Shown piece after piece: positions 9,783 to 22,345 of a DNA stretch of 64,000 bases (positions are counted from its first letter, which is position 1; each line of letters starts with the position of its first letter). The notes beneath the pieces were generated by a model, which saw only the letters and a program-made list of their open reading frames with translations, ran no database searches and was not told the origin of the DNA. The stretch comes from Schizophyllum amplum. Taxonomy: Eukaryota > Basidiomycota > Agaricomycetes > Agaricales > Schizophyllaceae. Position numbers and translations under genes: made by a program. The stretch lies in assembly GCA_007026445.1 (NCBI GenBank), contig VDMD01000001.1:3906001-3970000 (forward strand), in the 5' to 3' direction.

Positions 9783-12568
9783 TCATCTCGCTCGTCGGTT
9801 GCTTGACTTCGACGACCTTGCAGGCGGTGAGCTTAGAGATCTGTCCATCTTCTTTCTACGGGTTTGGGGAACATTCCTTGGCTTGTTTGCCGGAGTCGCC
9901 TTCGCTGGGGTCGTCTTGGCTCTCTTTTGTGGGCGACCAGAGGAGCCGCTTGGGTCTGCAGGCTCCTTCCGCCGAGGTCTGAGATTGTATCGGGTCTGCA
10001 GTCAACGCATGAGTGAGGCGCGGGAAACATCACTGCCGATATACTTACCTGCGTGGGAAGGGCATCCTCCGATATCATCTCGCTGACTCTTGATGGCTCT
10101 GTCTCCCCTTTGCGTGGGGCTGAGGGACGCCGAGGCGTACGCCGAACCGTCGGAGAGGCGTCCAATAGCTGCTTGACCTTCAACGTACCTCGCTCAATGC
10201 CGCGGACGACGTTGGCGACGATGCGTCGCAAGAGAGTACTTTGTGAGATGCCTGTTTCTATACCATCCAGAAGATCCTTTTTGAGAGAGGCTCCAGTGCG
10301 TGGCGGCGAGTCCGAGTCTGTTCCGACGACAACGCGCAGGATCGGCGGATAACCAAGCGCTTTGCATGGCACTGGGATATCTGAGAGAAGGGAGACCACA
10401 TTAGATACGTCTTTCTCGGGCGACGACTGCAGAAGGTGAGCAAGGCAAATAACGGAGATCAGGACGTAACTTACAGGAGTGCGGAAGCAGTCGAGATACT
10501 TGCTCGCAGTAGTCGTCGAGGATGAGCCGCTCAAGGATGTCTGCACTATGACCCAGCAGAACGACCCATCCGACAACCTCAGTGCGAACATCAACGCGGT
10601 GGGATCAGGGAGCAAGCAGAAAGGAGAAACGCGTTCTTGGCGTAGCCATGCTAGGACGTCCGTGTAGGTCGTGCAGTCCGTAGCAAGCGTAATGGAGTGA
10701 GATGTAGGAAAGGATTCGTATCGGAATGGGAGATATTTGATAACGCCGTCGGAGACGCGATGCAGCTCGACGAGTTCCGCGGTCTGCTTCGCCCACGCCG
10801 GCGTCCGTCTAGGGAAGCCAAATACGGTGTCGAGTAAGCGTGGCGCACTAATCGCGTGTGCCAGCAGCAATGCAACGTGCTCGCGCGTACTGGACATAAC
10901 CGGGTCATCGACGTTGTATACGAGTTTCTTGTCGAAGAGTTTGCCGTAAAGGGCGCCGTCGTCCCCCATTCGATACGAACAGAACCAGGACGCAGCAGAA
11001 ATCAAGGGAAGCAGTTCATCAACGACTATGCAAGACGCGTCGTCATCGCAGAAGCGCCCGGCGGCTTGTTCGACTAAAAAGAGGCGATCGCAACCAAAAA
11101 CCTTGTCGCAGCGCCCGGTAGTCAGGAGCACGTAGAGAATATGGTGCATCGTGGACCTGAGCTCGTCGCCTGATACATGCGCATCAGCAAAGGCCCATGT
11201 AAGACCTGTTAATGAGCACATACTGGTTTTCTTGTGAACAATTCTGAGAGGAGTGATCGCGTGTTCGACCAAGCCCATTGTCGAGTCCTCCGCTTCCACG
11301 AGACTATCCGCGTCCTCGGGGATGAAACCGGTGAAGCGGAATACCATATCATTCAGGAGAGTATGCGGCGCATTCAGGCCGAACCTCAGGAGCAGTCTCA
11401 CAAATGCGTCTGAATGTCCGTGTCTGCGGATTCATGTTTGTTAGACACAGAAGATGCAAATTTGCGCGTAACTCTCACCTCCCACGAAGCCAGGCGGCAG
11501 CCCGTTGCAGTAGAAGCTGTCCGGATGCTGAATCAACGAACGCCGGCGGTAGGTATCGCCTCAGGTAGCTGGCAACTCGGGCAGCGTCCGTGCAGCCAGT
11601 AGCGGACGTCTTCCGGTAGACGAGGTGCGACGTCGGTCCCGGTGTGAGGGGATACTCACGATAAGAAACGGCAGTGCCAGAAACGATGACAGTGAGCCAG
11701 GGATATTTTTCCCCAAGACCTCGAGATCTCGCGTTGGAATGTCGCGTTGTCTATATCCCCGCTCTCATACTGGATTGCATGAGCCTGGTCCAAGACACAG
11801 TAGAGATGGAAGCTGGGATCCTTGGTGAGGACCCGTATGTGGGCGATCGTCCTGTCGATTTCTGCGCTGACGTCCTTGCCCTTGAATGGCAACAAAGACT
11901 CCACCGCTATGAGAAATTGATCGGAGAGATGTTCATCGAAATAATATCGTCCGCACGCTTGAGCGAGCAGCCAGAGTTTTCGATCCTCGTCGGTAGCACT
12001 CGAGATATCGACCGACTCAGCGAAGACCTCGAAGGCGAGGAGGCGGACCATTAACGGTATCTTCAGAATTTCTAGACGTGCTGCCGGGTCCTTGGCGATA
12101 TGCACGCCATCGGTATGCCGAAATAGACGCTGTGTGGTCTGCCAATAATCGCGTGAGCCGATGATCCAGCGCTCTGCTGCTCCAACGAAGTAGATGCCCC
12201 ACTCGCGGCTGAGGCCCTCAAAGAGGAGGCTGGTCTTCCCGCTCCCCGATGCATTGTTGACTAGCCTGTCGGGAGGACGTCAGCGTGGATATTGTCATGT
12301 CGCAGACGACTAACGTATACTGCCCCCTGGAAAAGATCTGGGACAGTCGAGTATGCAGCAGTTCATCGTCATCACAGGATTCGAAAGTGTTGAGTACTGT
12401 CATCGGGATTTCGAAGTAGCCAGGAATATGTAGCGAGCGAACAAAGTCCTGCCATTGTTGTGCAGAGTCTTGCGATTCGTATAATGGCAATTTGATCTGT
12501 CTGCCTTCAAAGATGCGACGCAGTCCGTTCAATAGTACGGCCAGCCCGTTGCTTTCTACATTCACATA
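9783..12568 (-). CDS. Basidiomycete P-loop NTPase of the CRN-associated type
   Basis: This minus-strand gene has a Walker A motif assembled across an intron (12320-12266): LVNNASGSGKTSLLFEGL, then REWGIYFVGAAERW. Further exons include the family block YLPPAFVDSASGQLLLQRAAAWLRGR, spliced to GHSDAFVRLLLRFGLNAPHTLLN near 11440-11370. Two short introns are clear in the last third (10474-10427 and 10048-9996). After the second, the frame gives a basic tail with YNLRPRRK and KRAKTTPAKATPANK, likely nuclear, ending at TGA 9785-9783. From memory, this architecture (ISPYVNV..., GKT-LLFEGL, WLRGR) is common in agaricomycetes and is often annotated near Crinkler-like proteins; the function is not known. 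The 5' end is unresolved: the first exon opens without an ATG near 12568, and the open stretch 13026-12661 may supply the N terminus. One exon junction near 11660 is also uncertain. Confidence 0.65.
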
Positions 12569-12569
12569 A

Positions 12570-13222
12570 GGCGAGATGAGTTGAAGCTCACGGTCACTTT
12601 CAGTTGTAATTTATCTGCTCACCACTGTGCCAATCGAGATACGTCAAGTGGCCCTGTACGCTAACATTCGAGGTATGCGTTTCCATCACGTGAGAAGTGG
12701 CAGACAATGGATATACGAGGGCGATAGGTGATAGACGTGGTGGTGAGTTTCAGGAGGCAGCTGGTCAAAAAAGGGGAAAAGGTTTCCTCTTTCGGATTCC
12801 CCTTGTTCTTTCCCACCTTCAAACCATGGCCCACCGCCTCAGCCTTGTCCTGATCAAATTCTTTGTTCTTGTCCGTAAGCCTTGCTGTAGCATCTGATGA
12901 CCACTCACGCGTGGAGAAACATCGTTTCCATGTCACGGGTAATTCAACGTTAACCGTGCTGAAGTTCAACATGCATACTGGATGCCTGTGGAAGACGTTT
13001 ACGATGTAGTGGCACCAACAACGCATCCCTCATTAGGCACCAAATACTGCAAAACGAGTGTGTTATCAGGGCGTAGACTAAGCTACGCCCCGCTGAAGCA
13101 TACTGTACAGTAGAGTTTGGTTGTTGCTTCGAAGAGGTATCGGGGATCAAGAAACGAGGTCAATATATATACGAAAGCATGAGACGACGAGTCAGCAGAG
13201 TCGGTGGACACAGTCAGGACGC
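12570..13222. other. Gap between the P-loop NTPase gene and the lysozyme-like gene
   Basis: An open minus-strand stretch at 13026-12661 encodes a plausible protein segment (AEAVGHGLKVGKNKGNPKEE). It could be the missing first exon of the P-loop NTPase gene, but no start and donor pair convinced me. Nothing else was recognised. Confidence 0.35.
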
Positions 13223-14556
13223 TCAACCGCACACAGCGAGATTGAAGTACTGGCCGAGGGGCGGGTTGTGCTGGTAAGCGTCAACGTTCTGGCACCAGCC
13301 GTTCAAGAACTGGTGGAGGCTGTTCGTAGTCAGCAACCTGAGACAATCCGAAACGATATCAGTACGCACTAGTCGAGGTTGTTCTGCGCGAAGCATTGGC
13401 CGGTGTACTGCGCCGCCGTGGCGTCAGCAAAGGTCATGCCCGAGCGCCAACCGTTGTAGCCGGCGATCGACTTCAGCAGGTCGCCGCCGTTGTCGTCGAG
13501 GACGCCCTTGAAATATTTCGCGCCGGTGCGGATGTTGAAGTTCTGCGCGCATGGTCAGCACGGCCGCCAAAGCGTGAAACTGAGAGTCAAACGCACCGGC
13601 TCCTTGCAGTCCCCGCCGGGCGCGCCGCCGCACTTGTCGACCGTGATCTGCATGAGGCCTTGCTCGCCGTTGCCGCCGACCGCATTCTTGTTACACGTGC
13701 TCTCCTATCGGGGTGATTAGATACCGGGGCGCCTACGCAGGCTAAGGCGGCGGGCGGACGGACCTGCATGGCGAAGGAGGCAAGCATGATGCCGGGGATA
13801 CCGTTCTCGTTGCCGTACTGCTCGAACATGTCGACGTAGTCGGCGCAGGCCTGGAAGGGACTCGAGCTGTCCTTGACTGCGTCGCTGAGCGAGACGGTGA
13901 CGACGTCGTCGATCGTGACGTAGGGCGGCGACCAGCCGCCGGCGTTCAAGCCACAGTTGAGCCAGTCGAGCTTGCCGTTAGGGCCGCCAGTGGCGCTGAT
14001 GTCGGCTGGATGGACCGCTGAGCGTGCGCTACTAGAGCTGGAAGGAAAGAGGACGTACAGGTGGCACCGCTGGCACCGCAAACGGCGTCCGTGGCGACCT
14101 TGATGAGGCCAGCAACCGGCTGAGACCAGTCTTGATTGCCCTGGTCCGCACTGGCTTGGTCTGGAGGCTTAGACCAATCCTGGTTGTTGTTCTTCTGGTT
14201 GCCCTGGTCGGGAGGTGCCCAGTCGACATTCTGTGTTCCGGTTAGTGATCGATCGCAAGCCGCCTCATGCAACGTACCGTGCTCTCCGTCGGAGCAGCCT
14301 GGGCGCTCGAAGACGAGGGTGAGGGTGTGGCCGTGGCCACGTTGTCACGCTGGCGGCACTGACGCTTGGTCTTGCTACGACGCGACGGAGTTGTAGCGCT
14401 GCCGTGAATCGGGCGGACGCTGTAGTGCGCGGCGCCCTTCTTGGCCAGGCGCATGTGGCGGGCGACCTCTTGGCGGTCGCCGGAAGAAAGGGCACCGCGG
14501 CCGTCGTGGGCGAGAGCGCAGGCGCTGATGGCGGCGAGGACGAGGGCGAGCTTCAT
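13223..14556 (-). CDS. Secreted lysozyme-like protein (GH23-type transglycosylase fold)
   Basis: Six exons close in frame (14556-14278, 14230-14059, 14005-13764, 13704-13597, 13542-13370, 13319-13223), giving 356 residues. The start MKLALVLAAISACALA is a signal peptide. A basic stretch (SRRSKTKRQCR) could be a dibasic processing site. A Gln/Asn/Asp-rich linker follows. The C-terminal domain shows the lytic-transglycosylase pattern: IPGIMLASFAMQEST with the likely catalytic Glu, then GGNGEQGLMQIT, NFNIRTGAKYF, AGYNGWRSG and YLHQFLNGW. The reaction would be cleavage of the GlcNAc-MurNAc link in peptidoglycan or a related glycan, outside the cell. An antibacterial or nutritional role is an inference. 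The last exon is short and easily missed because exon 5 runs into an in-frame TAG at 13371-13369. Confidence 0.85.
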
Positions 14557-15277
14557 GGTGAGAGTACGATACCGACGGGCGTCCGGGCGGGCAGGGCAAA
14601 CGAGAGACAGCCGAAGCGACGTGGAGGGGTAAGTGAGGGGAAAAGGACAAGGTCGAAACCAAAGCGCCGGGGTATTGGCACGTAATATATACTCGCTCAA
14701 CGAGCCGGCATGAAAGTGGAGAAAAAAGGATCAATTATACGTTTTGATGCGCCACCGACCGTTGCTAAGCGCCTCGCGTGGGAGTGATGCTTGCCTCCGA
14801 AATCAATTCTTCGTGCCTGCTGTCGTCGGGTGCAAGCAAGTCATGCACGACGGATGACTGAAAGCCTGGCAGACCCAGCGCCGGAGGTGTATCAGTTCCA
14901 TTCTAAAGCACAGCCCAGTTGCACTTGCCAGCACCGCCGGCCAACGGCGGCCTGCTATGTTAACTTTTGCTGGCGGGCAGGGTTTGCCGTGAAAGAAGCG
15001 GCTCGCAAGCGGCGCCGAGGGCAAGCTTTGCCGCGTGCGAACTTGCCAAGAACAGTTCAGTAGCACGCGCATCTGCGGGGTCAATAAGTACGACCACTGT
15101 CCCGGATTGGAAAAGATCAAAGAGGACCCACAACTGGATGCAGGTTCGTTCGTGTAAGTACGAGAGAAAGAGCAGCAGCAGACGCCTGAACATGAATGCA
15201 TGACCATCGGCATGGTCCGCCTGCACCTTTACTGCTCGACGAGAAACAGACATGAATTGCAGACACACTTAGCACAA
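14557..15277. other. Gap upstream of the lysozyme-like gene
   Basis: No gene is recognised. The part next to 14557 must hold the lysozyme-like promoter (a TATATA run lies near 14688-14693). The far end should hold the COG3 3' untranslated region. Short open frames here lack any family signature. Confidence 0.4.
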
Positions 15278-18199
15278 TCACGTAGCAGAGCCTGACGCCC
15301 CCGCCTGCTGCGGCTCCACCGCATCCGCAAAGATCACCTTCAACATCTCTCTCAACGACGTCGCCGACAACACCCCCTCCCGCATGCCCCCCGCATACAT
15401 CCCCCACACCACCTCCCTGAACACCCCGTACTCCTCCAGTGCCCGCGCCTGCACGTGGTCCACCAGCACCCGCACCGTCCGGTCGTCCTCGAGGTACAGC
15501 CTCAGCCGCGCGGCCGCGCTGCGCAGGTCGCGCTCGCACGCCGCGCGGAAGCCCGCGTCCAGCGCCTCCGCCGCGGGCTGCGTTGCCCAGTCCTGCGCGG
15601 CGAGCGGCGGGGCGTCAGGCTGCGCCTGCGCCTTGCGCGCCGCGTTGAACTCGTATACGCGGTCCACCCAGCGGCGGAGGGGGTCGCAGACAGGGTCTAC
15701 GCAGAGAGCGATGACGTCCTCGCATGCGCGGCGGAGGTCGTAGTCGATGCCCTGATTGACGACTTTAGCGACGTACGTTAAAAGGGCAGAAAAATCGTAC
15801 ATATTTGGTCTCCTTAATGTCTTCCGGACGAGAAACACCAAGGGTCGACAAGAATCGGTCGGGTAGGAGGAGAGAGGTCTTGTTCAGCATGGACGTCCAC
15901 GTCTCTGTGATATAGTGAGACCGCTGTGGCCTAGAGTATCACGATGAGGGACTTACCCGTGACCCCCGCAAAGTCCGTATTAGGATCCGACTCCCGTTGC
16001 GAGAGCGAAAGATGATGGACGATCTCCTTCAAAATGAGCAGGTGCCGCACAAGGAACAGCTGCCCGTCCAACAAGGACGCAGGTGGATTCCTCCTCTTCA
16101 CCATCTCAGCCGCAGACACAAGCGTCTGCCTACACAGGCCAATCGCCTCTTGCGCGATGTCCTCGAAGATCGCCGGCTACCGACTACGTCAGTTCAGTTC
16201 ACACATGCGTAGCAAGAAAATCTTACCTTGACGAAATCATGCAGCTGGCTCAGCACCCACACCGTCTTGCGCAGCGTCGGATACCACGTGTCCTGCTTCT
16301 TCAGACTCGGCGTCTTGAACAACTCGCTCACACTGGCCTTCTCGCTCAGCCACTCGCCCTGCCCCGCACTCGGCTGCCCCCTCGCACGCACGAGAATATC
16401 CGGATATGCCAGATCCTCCGCCGTCGGCGCATAGTACCGGATATCAGACTGAATGACCGCCTGCGCCTTGAAGAACAGCCGTGTTTGCGCGTCTTGTAGT
16501 ACCATCTGCAGGAGGTGGCTGATGTGTAGCTGATGCAGACCGCGCCGTCGCCGGGGCTTGTCGAAGTCGAATACAAGCTCGTCGGTGGCGATGCCTGATT
16601 CGTCGTCCTCTTCTTCCGCGACAGACACGTCGAGTACCATGAGGGCCTGCAGAACGGTGCAGACCTCGCAGAGTGCCGTGAGGCGGGGCTCGTGAAGGAT
16701 CCGTGGGCGCAGGTCGTCGTACAAATAGTCGCAGAGGTTTTCCAGGTATTGGTACAGCTGCTCTTCGCCCGTGCTGAAGAACTCACGATACAAATCGAAC
16801 TCGTCCGTGCACAACTGCTTGAGGTAGCTGCAACCAGCACGCGTCTGTTCCACAAATCAGCAATTGGTCGCGGATATTGCATTTGCCTGCGTACCAGTTC
16901 GACGAGCTCCGTGCGTCCAGGGTCAAGACCTCTGATCTCCTCGGTCACCCGCCCGACCAAGAGCGCCTTTCGAGTGCTGAAGAACGCGGTGTGGCACTCC
17001 GCCAGCAGCGCGGCAAGCTCGGCCGGATGCACTTGCGCACGCCTCTCCAACTCGCCCAACAGAGGCGCCATTTGCGAGGCGACCGTCTTAAAACGGGTAT
17101 AGAGCAGGTGCATTTGTGCAGTGGGTGACACGTCCTACACAAACGCATTCAAAAAGAGGCCGTCGGCGCGGATGCTACTCACCTTCTCAGATATCCTCCT
17201 GGTAACGTCCGTGGAAAGTGCACGAAGAGAGCCCACAAAATACATCCGAATGAGAGTCATGGCGCGAGTCATACATTGCTGGAATCGCAAGAGGTACACT
17301 TCGGCCTCGCGGTACTGGCGCTGAACCTGGCGTTAGAGAACGTCGACGATGGAGGGGGTTGAACGCACATGGTTCTTGAGGTAGTCGATGCATATGTCCA
17401 CACGCTCGACCATGTACAGGAAATCAGTCTGCAGCACGAGCGAGTCCCCGGGATTGTTAAGCATCCGCGTCGCATGCTCCAGCTCCTGGAAGTATTCCAG
17501 CCGGGCACCGATCTGTTCTGTCATATCCAGGAGACGCTCCTGCTTTCGCGTGAGATATTCGTTTCACGGGAGCGCGACGTGGCCACGCACCCGCTCCTGC
17601 AACAGGCGTTCGCAAGCGTCCTTGAGGCTCTTCCCTCCCTCCTCCACTGTCCGCCAGCCTTCTAGCATTGATGCAACTTCGCCGTCCACGTCGTCGATCT
17701 TCTCCACCAGTCCATCGCACGCAGCAAGGTGCTTTGCAACTGACGCGACGTGGGCGCGAAAGTGGGCTTCCTGGCTGTGCGCGATCTCGCGGTCGACGAG
17801 AGCGAACCAGTCGTAGAACTGCTGCGGAGTCTGTATCGGCTGCTTTGGATGGAGCGGGTGGTGTGGCGTGCCGGGTCGGGGACTGGACGAGGTCGCGGTT
17901 GTCGCTGCCGGCAGACGCGCACGCACGACCGGCGTCGACGGACGCGATGATCCGTCTACAGATTTATCATCTGCGGTAAACTTGAGCTCTTCAGAACATG
18001 AACACGCGAGGGGGAGACGCCGTACCTTGGGGGGCAGCGGGACGCGCTCGCTGGCTGCCTTGACGGCGCCGACGCTGCGTATCTCGATCTCTCCCAGCGG
18101 TGCTTTAGCTTCCCATTCTTCTACGCTGATATTGGGCTTCGGCTTCGTGGTCAGGCTGATGGTAGGAGTGCCTCGTCGAGATGCTCCGCGGGACGCCAT
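15278..18199 (-). CDS. COG3: Conserved oligomeric Golgi complex subunit 3 (Sec34)
   Basis: COG3 is part of lobe A of the COG tether, which captures retrograde vesicles at the Golgi. The start ATG at 18199 leads into a Ser/Pro-rich N terminus, then the Sec34 signature blocks in order: RLLQERQERLLDMTEQIGAR, LDYLE-like ICIDYLKNH, YREAEVYLLRFQQCMTRA, MTLIRMYFVGSLRALSTDV, DVSPTAQMHLLYTRF, LLAECHTAFFSTRKALLVG, LTRAGCSYLKQLCTDEFDLY and LYDDLRPRILHEPRLTALCE. The frame runs unbroken from 18199 to about 17597, then is split by seven short introns, with junctions read near 17570, 17350, 17180, 16890, 16230, 15955 and 15790. It ends at TGA 15280-15278. It is divergent from FunK1-C with only 139 bp between the starts. 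The C-terminal part (15640-15300) is arginine-rich and more variable. Confidence 0.9.
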
Positions 18200-18338
18200 G
18201 AGGGTGGAAAACAAAGGAATCCGAAAAAGGAAGGCTTTATGCATTATGCCCTTGGCTCCTGAACCTCACCATCCCCTATCGCCATTCAACGCCACCAACG
18301 CCAGTACCTCGATTTCGGCAACCCGACGAAAATTAAAG
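18200..18338. promoter_or_regulatory. Shared promoter interval of COG3 and FunK1-C
   Basis: Only 139 bp separate the two divergent starts (47 bp if the kinase begins at the upstream in-frame ATG 18246). No TATA box is seen. A housekeeping gene and an accessory kinase thus share one short control region, probably because the kinase copy inserted here. Confidence 0.4.
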
Positions 18339-20772
18339 ATGTCCCAGGACTTTTCCGCTGATCTTCCTGCTGTAACCAATCCGCCACTGATATGTGCCAG
18401 CGACGAAGACCGCAAATACTGGTGGTACCCAGCAAGCGAGCTTCCTCAATCACAACCTAAGCACGACTTGGAAATCCATCACGTTGACCAGGTAGCTCCT
18501 CCCAAGCCTGACGACGTTCAAACTGCGAAGATACGGTCTTTCTTGGGTGAGACTTCTCTCTATGATCACGCACAACGCCGGTGGATAGACATACCTGCGT
18601 CCCCCACGCAGGAGCGGGACCTGTATCAGCCTCAGACGGCTATCCTCAGCGCGCTCATGGAGTTTTTCAACATTGACGACAGGCGACTCGTGGTGACGGG
18701 GAACAAAGACATTGACCACGCTGCGCACGTCGACGAACAGCTCAAGACGAACCCCGCCTACTGCTTTGTTGGTCGGGGGCGTCTCGTGAATGGCGAAAGT
18801 CGCTTTCCGCCCTCCTCTACTGGCCTTGCCAGTGACTGCGGTTTGGCCGACTATGATTCCGTCACCACCCTCGGAGACGCCAAAACGGACGCAGACTCCA
18901 ACCCACTCAGAGATGGAATCCAGCTGAGTGTTCATGCCGAGTGCGTCCTGTTTAAATATAATGCTGCATCGATGCTGACAGTTAACAGGCAATGCTTCAG
19001 CCAGCAGCACAACCGCGAGTTCGTGCACACCTTCATCATGACCGAGAAGAGTTTCCGTGTCTTCCGCTTCGACCGCTGCGGTATGATGTCGACCACCGAT
19101 GTCAACTTTCACGAGGACCCGGTCGCCTTCGTACACCTCTTTGGCCTCATTTGCTCGGACGACGCGGAGAGCATCGGCTACAACCCTACGCTCTACTATG
19201 AGGACATTGACGGCCTGCGCACTCGCTACTATGAATCGACGTTCCTCAGGGTCCTCCGAGTCGACGATGAAGCGCCTCGAGATCCTCCTTCGTCAACCGT
19301 AGCGACGACCGAGGATCCGATCGATGGTGATGACGGACTGGACACTGCGCGCCCGTGCGTCGAGGAAAAGCTCAAGATCCGCGTCAACGGCAAGCCTCTG
19401 CACTTCCGGCGCGGGTTGCGCGGTCGCGGCGGGGTGTACTGGGCGGGCGAGCATGCGACCCTCGGCAGCGTGATCGTCAAACAGTCGTACCGTCCGTCAG
19501 ATCGAGTTCCCGAGTGGAAGTTCCTGCGCAAGGCGGTCGGCGTGACGGGCGTGGGTCAGATGTTGGCTTTCGACATGAGGGTCTGGAGAGTGTCGGAGAG
19601 CCGTTGGCCTGGGGGTACGGGAGACGGAACCAAGTTCCACGATCGCGAGTGGTCTTCAATCGTTCTCCGCCGCTATGGTGACTCGATCGACCACTTCAAG
19701 GACCACATCCAGATCCTGGTCACCCTTCGGGATGCGATCAAGGGTATGTCGGCGGTCGTATACCTATCTGAACACGCATCTGACATACCCAAGGTCATCG
19801 CGGACTGTGGGACATGTACATCCTCCACAGGGATGTCAGCATCGCCAACATCCTCATGGGAGTTTTGGATGCACCAGAAGGGTGGAAGGGCGTGCTCATC
19901 GACCTCGATATGGCCATTTCCTTGTTGCCTGAATCGAGAAACGTTGGGGTTGATTATCGGACTGTAAGTGAACGTTATGGCTCGCGCTTGTTAGAAACCC
20001 ATTCGGCGTAAGCTGACTGCAACCACTCCAGGGCACACGCGCGTTTCAATCACTTCACGTGCTGAAGAGTTATGGATATGAACTTCCGGACCCGGATGCG
20101 CCGACGGTGCCACCAGATTCGCAACGCCTGGTGCATGATTATCTTGACGATCTGGAGTCCTTCTACTGGTAAGTCGCTGAGCTCTTGAGAGGACGATTAT
20201 TGACGCGCACGCTTAGGTGCCTATGTTGGATCTGCTTTACCTACGACAGTCCGGGACAGCCCAACCGGAACCCTACGCTGGCCAAATGGGAAAGCCACGA
20301 CCCCGAGACGGCTTTCAACGCGAAGTTCAAACACCTCGCTCACCCCTTCAGGGCAAACCACGTCAAACCTTGGTTCAAACCCTTCGTCCCGCTTCTCACG
20401 AAATTACACGACATCTTCCTGGACGTCTACCACAGCAGGGACGAGCTCGTGGAGACGAACATGGCGCATACACGCGACCTTAATGTGATGCGCGAAGAAT
20501 CAGGGGCCATGTACGATCTCATTTTGGGCGCGATACGCGATGCGATCGACTCCCTCGAAGCCCGTGTGGGGTTGTTGGACTCAAACGACGACGACGACGA
20601 CAGGGATGGGGAAGTCCCTGTGCCGACCAAGCCAAAGCGCGCTCTCCCCTACTCGTATTCTTCCAGCATCAAGCGGAAGTCGCAGGAGGAGCTGGACGAT
20701 TCTCCGACCAAGAAAAATCGGGGGTTAGGACGCCCATCCAGTTCTCGCCACTCCGAGTCTCATGATGCGTAG
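18339..20772 (+). CDS. FunK1-type protein kinase (copy C)
   Basis: Five exons at the same positions as copy A: 18339-18940, 18989-19743, 19794-19963, 20032-20168, 20217-20772. They close in frame to 739 residues. Motifs are GRGGVYWA, VIVKQSYRP, LHRDVSIANIL, IDLDMA and WCLCWICF. Intron 1 is 48 nt with no stop, so the frame reads straight through it. Splicing there restores the conserved QCFSQQHNREFV start of exon 2. An in-frame ATG at 18246 would add 31 residues, but the sibling copies argue for the shorter N terminus. Its N-terminal block (HHVDQVAPPKPDD) is nearly identical to copy D at 30661-33185, so these two are the closest pair. No pheromone gene accompanies this copy. Confidence 0.9.
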
Positions 20773-20962
20773 ACACACATTGTAACCGTCTCCATGATAC
20801 GCGACGGATTCGTCCATCGAGAAAACGCGTTCGATCGTTCGTATGCCACCCGTGCGTGATACAAGCGCATTGTACCCAATCATACAAATATGCAGACGCC
20901 ATAGCCGTCTTCCTGTGAGCTCGAGTGTCCATCCCAAGTTCATTCCCAACATGTTGCGCAGC

Positions 20963-22345
20963 CTATGACTCGTCAACTATCTGCACCTTGATCGCGTTTG
21001 CGCTACGGTCCAGCCATAGCTTGAAGGCGTCCTCGGCGCGCTCCAGAGGGAAGGTATGCGTGACGAGATGGTCAACGTCGCCGAAGAACTTGTCGCCGAG
21101 GAGGCGAACCATCTTCTCCCATGTGCTGTGGTAGCGCCTGAGTCGCCGTGTCAGCGTTTGATATATGCCCCAAGTGAATGGCGGCCTACAAAGTGGTGAC
21201 GATGTTGACCTCGCGGAAAGCCATAGCAGCCAGCGGGAGTTCGACCTCAGGCTTGCTGCAGCCGACTTGAAGAATGTTACCGCCGTCCTCGACAGCCTAC
21301 AACACCAGGCTATGAGCAACGTGAAGAAGTAGAGCTTCGAGAGAACTTACGTAGATGGCGCTCTGAATACTTGACTGGGCCCCCGTGCACTCGAACACAA
21401 TTTCCGGCGTACACCTTTCGCCCATGGCAGCCCTGATCTCGCGCGCTAGATCATCGCGACCCATCTTCGGGTCAACCTTTAACGTTTTGAAGCCCAACTG
21501 GCGCGCCTGCTCCAGCCGGCTCTCCTCCAGATCAGAGACAAGTATGGGCGAGGCACCAGCGGCCCGTACGCAAAGCGCCGTCGCAAGGCCGACAGGGCCA
21601 GCACCAGCAACATAGACTGGCTGCCCGACACGCGGGTTGCATTTGTCGACCGAGGCGAGCGCGACAGAGAAGGGCTCGACGAGCGCCGCTTGTGCGTAGG
21701 TCATGTTGTCGGGGATGGGGAAGAGGTATTGAGCGGGGTGGGCAAGGTAGCGGCGCAGGGTGCCGTCCGTCGGCGGTGTAGCTGCGAACTTGACTTCTGG
21801 GCAGAGCTGCAAGATCTCGTGTTACAAGAGGATCTTGGAGAGGGGAAGGACGCGCACGTTGTAGCGACCGCCTACACAGTGCTTGCATGCCGCGCAGGGA
21901 ACACCAGGCTCGATCGCGACGCGGTCTCCGGGCTTGATGGTGGTGACGTGCTCGCCGACTGCGAGCACCTCGCCCGCGCTTTCGTGCCCGAGAATCATGT
22001 CCTTGCGGACGACCATGTCGCCGATGCACCCTGATCGCCAGAAGTGCACATCAGATGCGCAGATGCCGGTGCAGCGAACGTGTACTAGGCTTAAAAGATC
22101 TTCAGTCGGATTGTCTAAAGGAATCCTACAGCATACGCACCACTCATCGGGACCAATCTCGGGGTAGGGGATTTCCTTCTGGTACAATCTGTCGGTTCTC
22201 AGTCAGTCTCCAGCCTCCTGCACCGAGCTCGCGTAACGCACTCGTGGGCCGCGCTCGTGTAGATCGCGATGTTGGGTTTGGCTCCCTTCGGCGCAGGGGC
22301 GGCGCCGTTGACGCCGTTCGTGGAAGTGTGCGCTACAGAAGGCAT
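20963..22345 (-). CDS. Zinc-dependent sugar-alcohol dehydrogenase (sorbitol/xylitol/L-arabinitol type)
   Basis: Medium-chain dehydrogenase that oxidises polyols with NAD(P) in pentose and hexitol catabolism. Six exons close in frame (22345-22242, 22188-22141, 22089-21858, 21806-21351, 21296-21190, 21137-20963), giving 373 residues. The catalytic zinc motif [10 protein letters not shown] is visible. GHESAG carries the second zinc ligand. The structural-zinc cysteines are in [11 protein letters not shown]...NLC. The nucleotide-binding motif is [11 protein letters not shown], followed by an acidic residue at the strand end (VSDLEESR), which favours NAD over NADP. The acceptor of exon 3 was chosen at TTTTAAG because it restores [11 protein letters not shown]. 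Motifs alone do not separate xylitol dehydrogenase from L-arabinitol 4-dehydrogenase. It is convergent with FunK1-C, 190 bp apart. A CCAAT motif lies near 22457. Confidence 0.85.

Noticed and set aside
13369..13371. TAG as the end of the lysozyme-like gene
   Set aside because: It spans the exon 5 donor. Splicing to 13319 gives YLHQFLNGW and a C terminus expected for the family.
17868..18338. Upstream extension of FunK1-C to a longer open frame beginning inside COG3
   Set aside because: It overlaps COG3 on the other strand and lacks similarity to the N termini of the sister kinases; the frame is open by chance.
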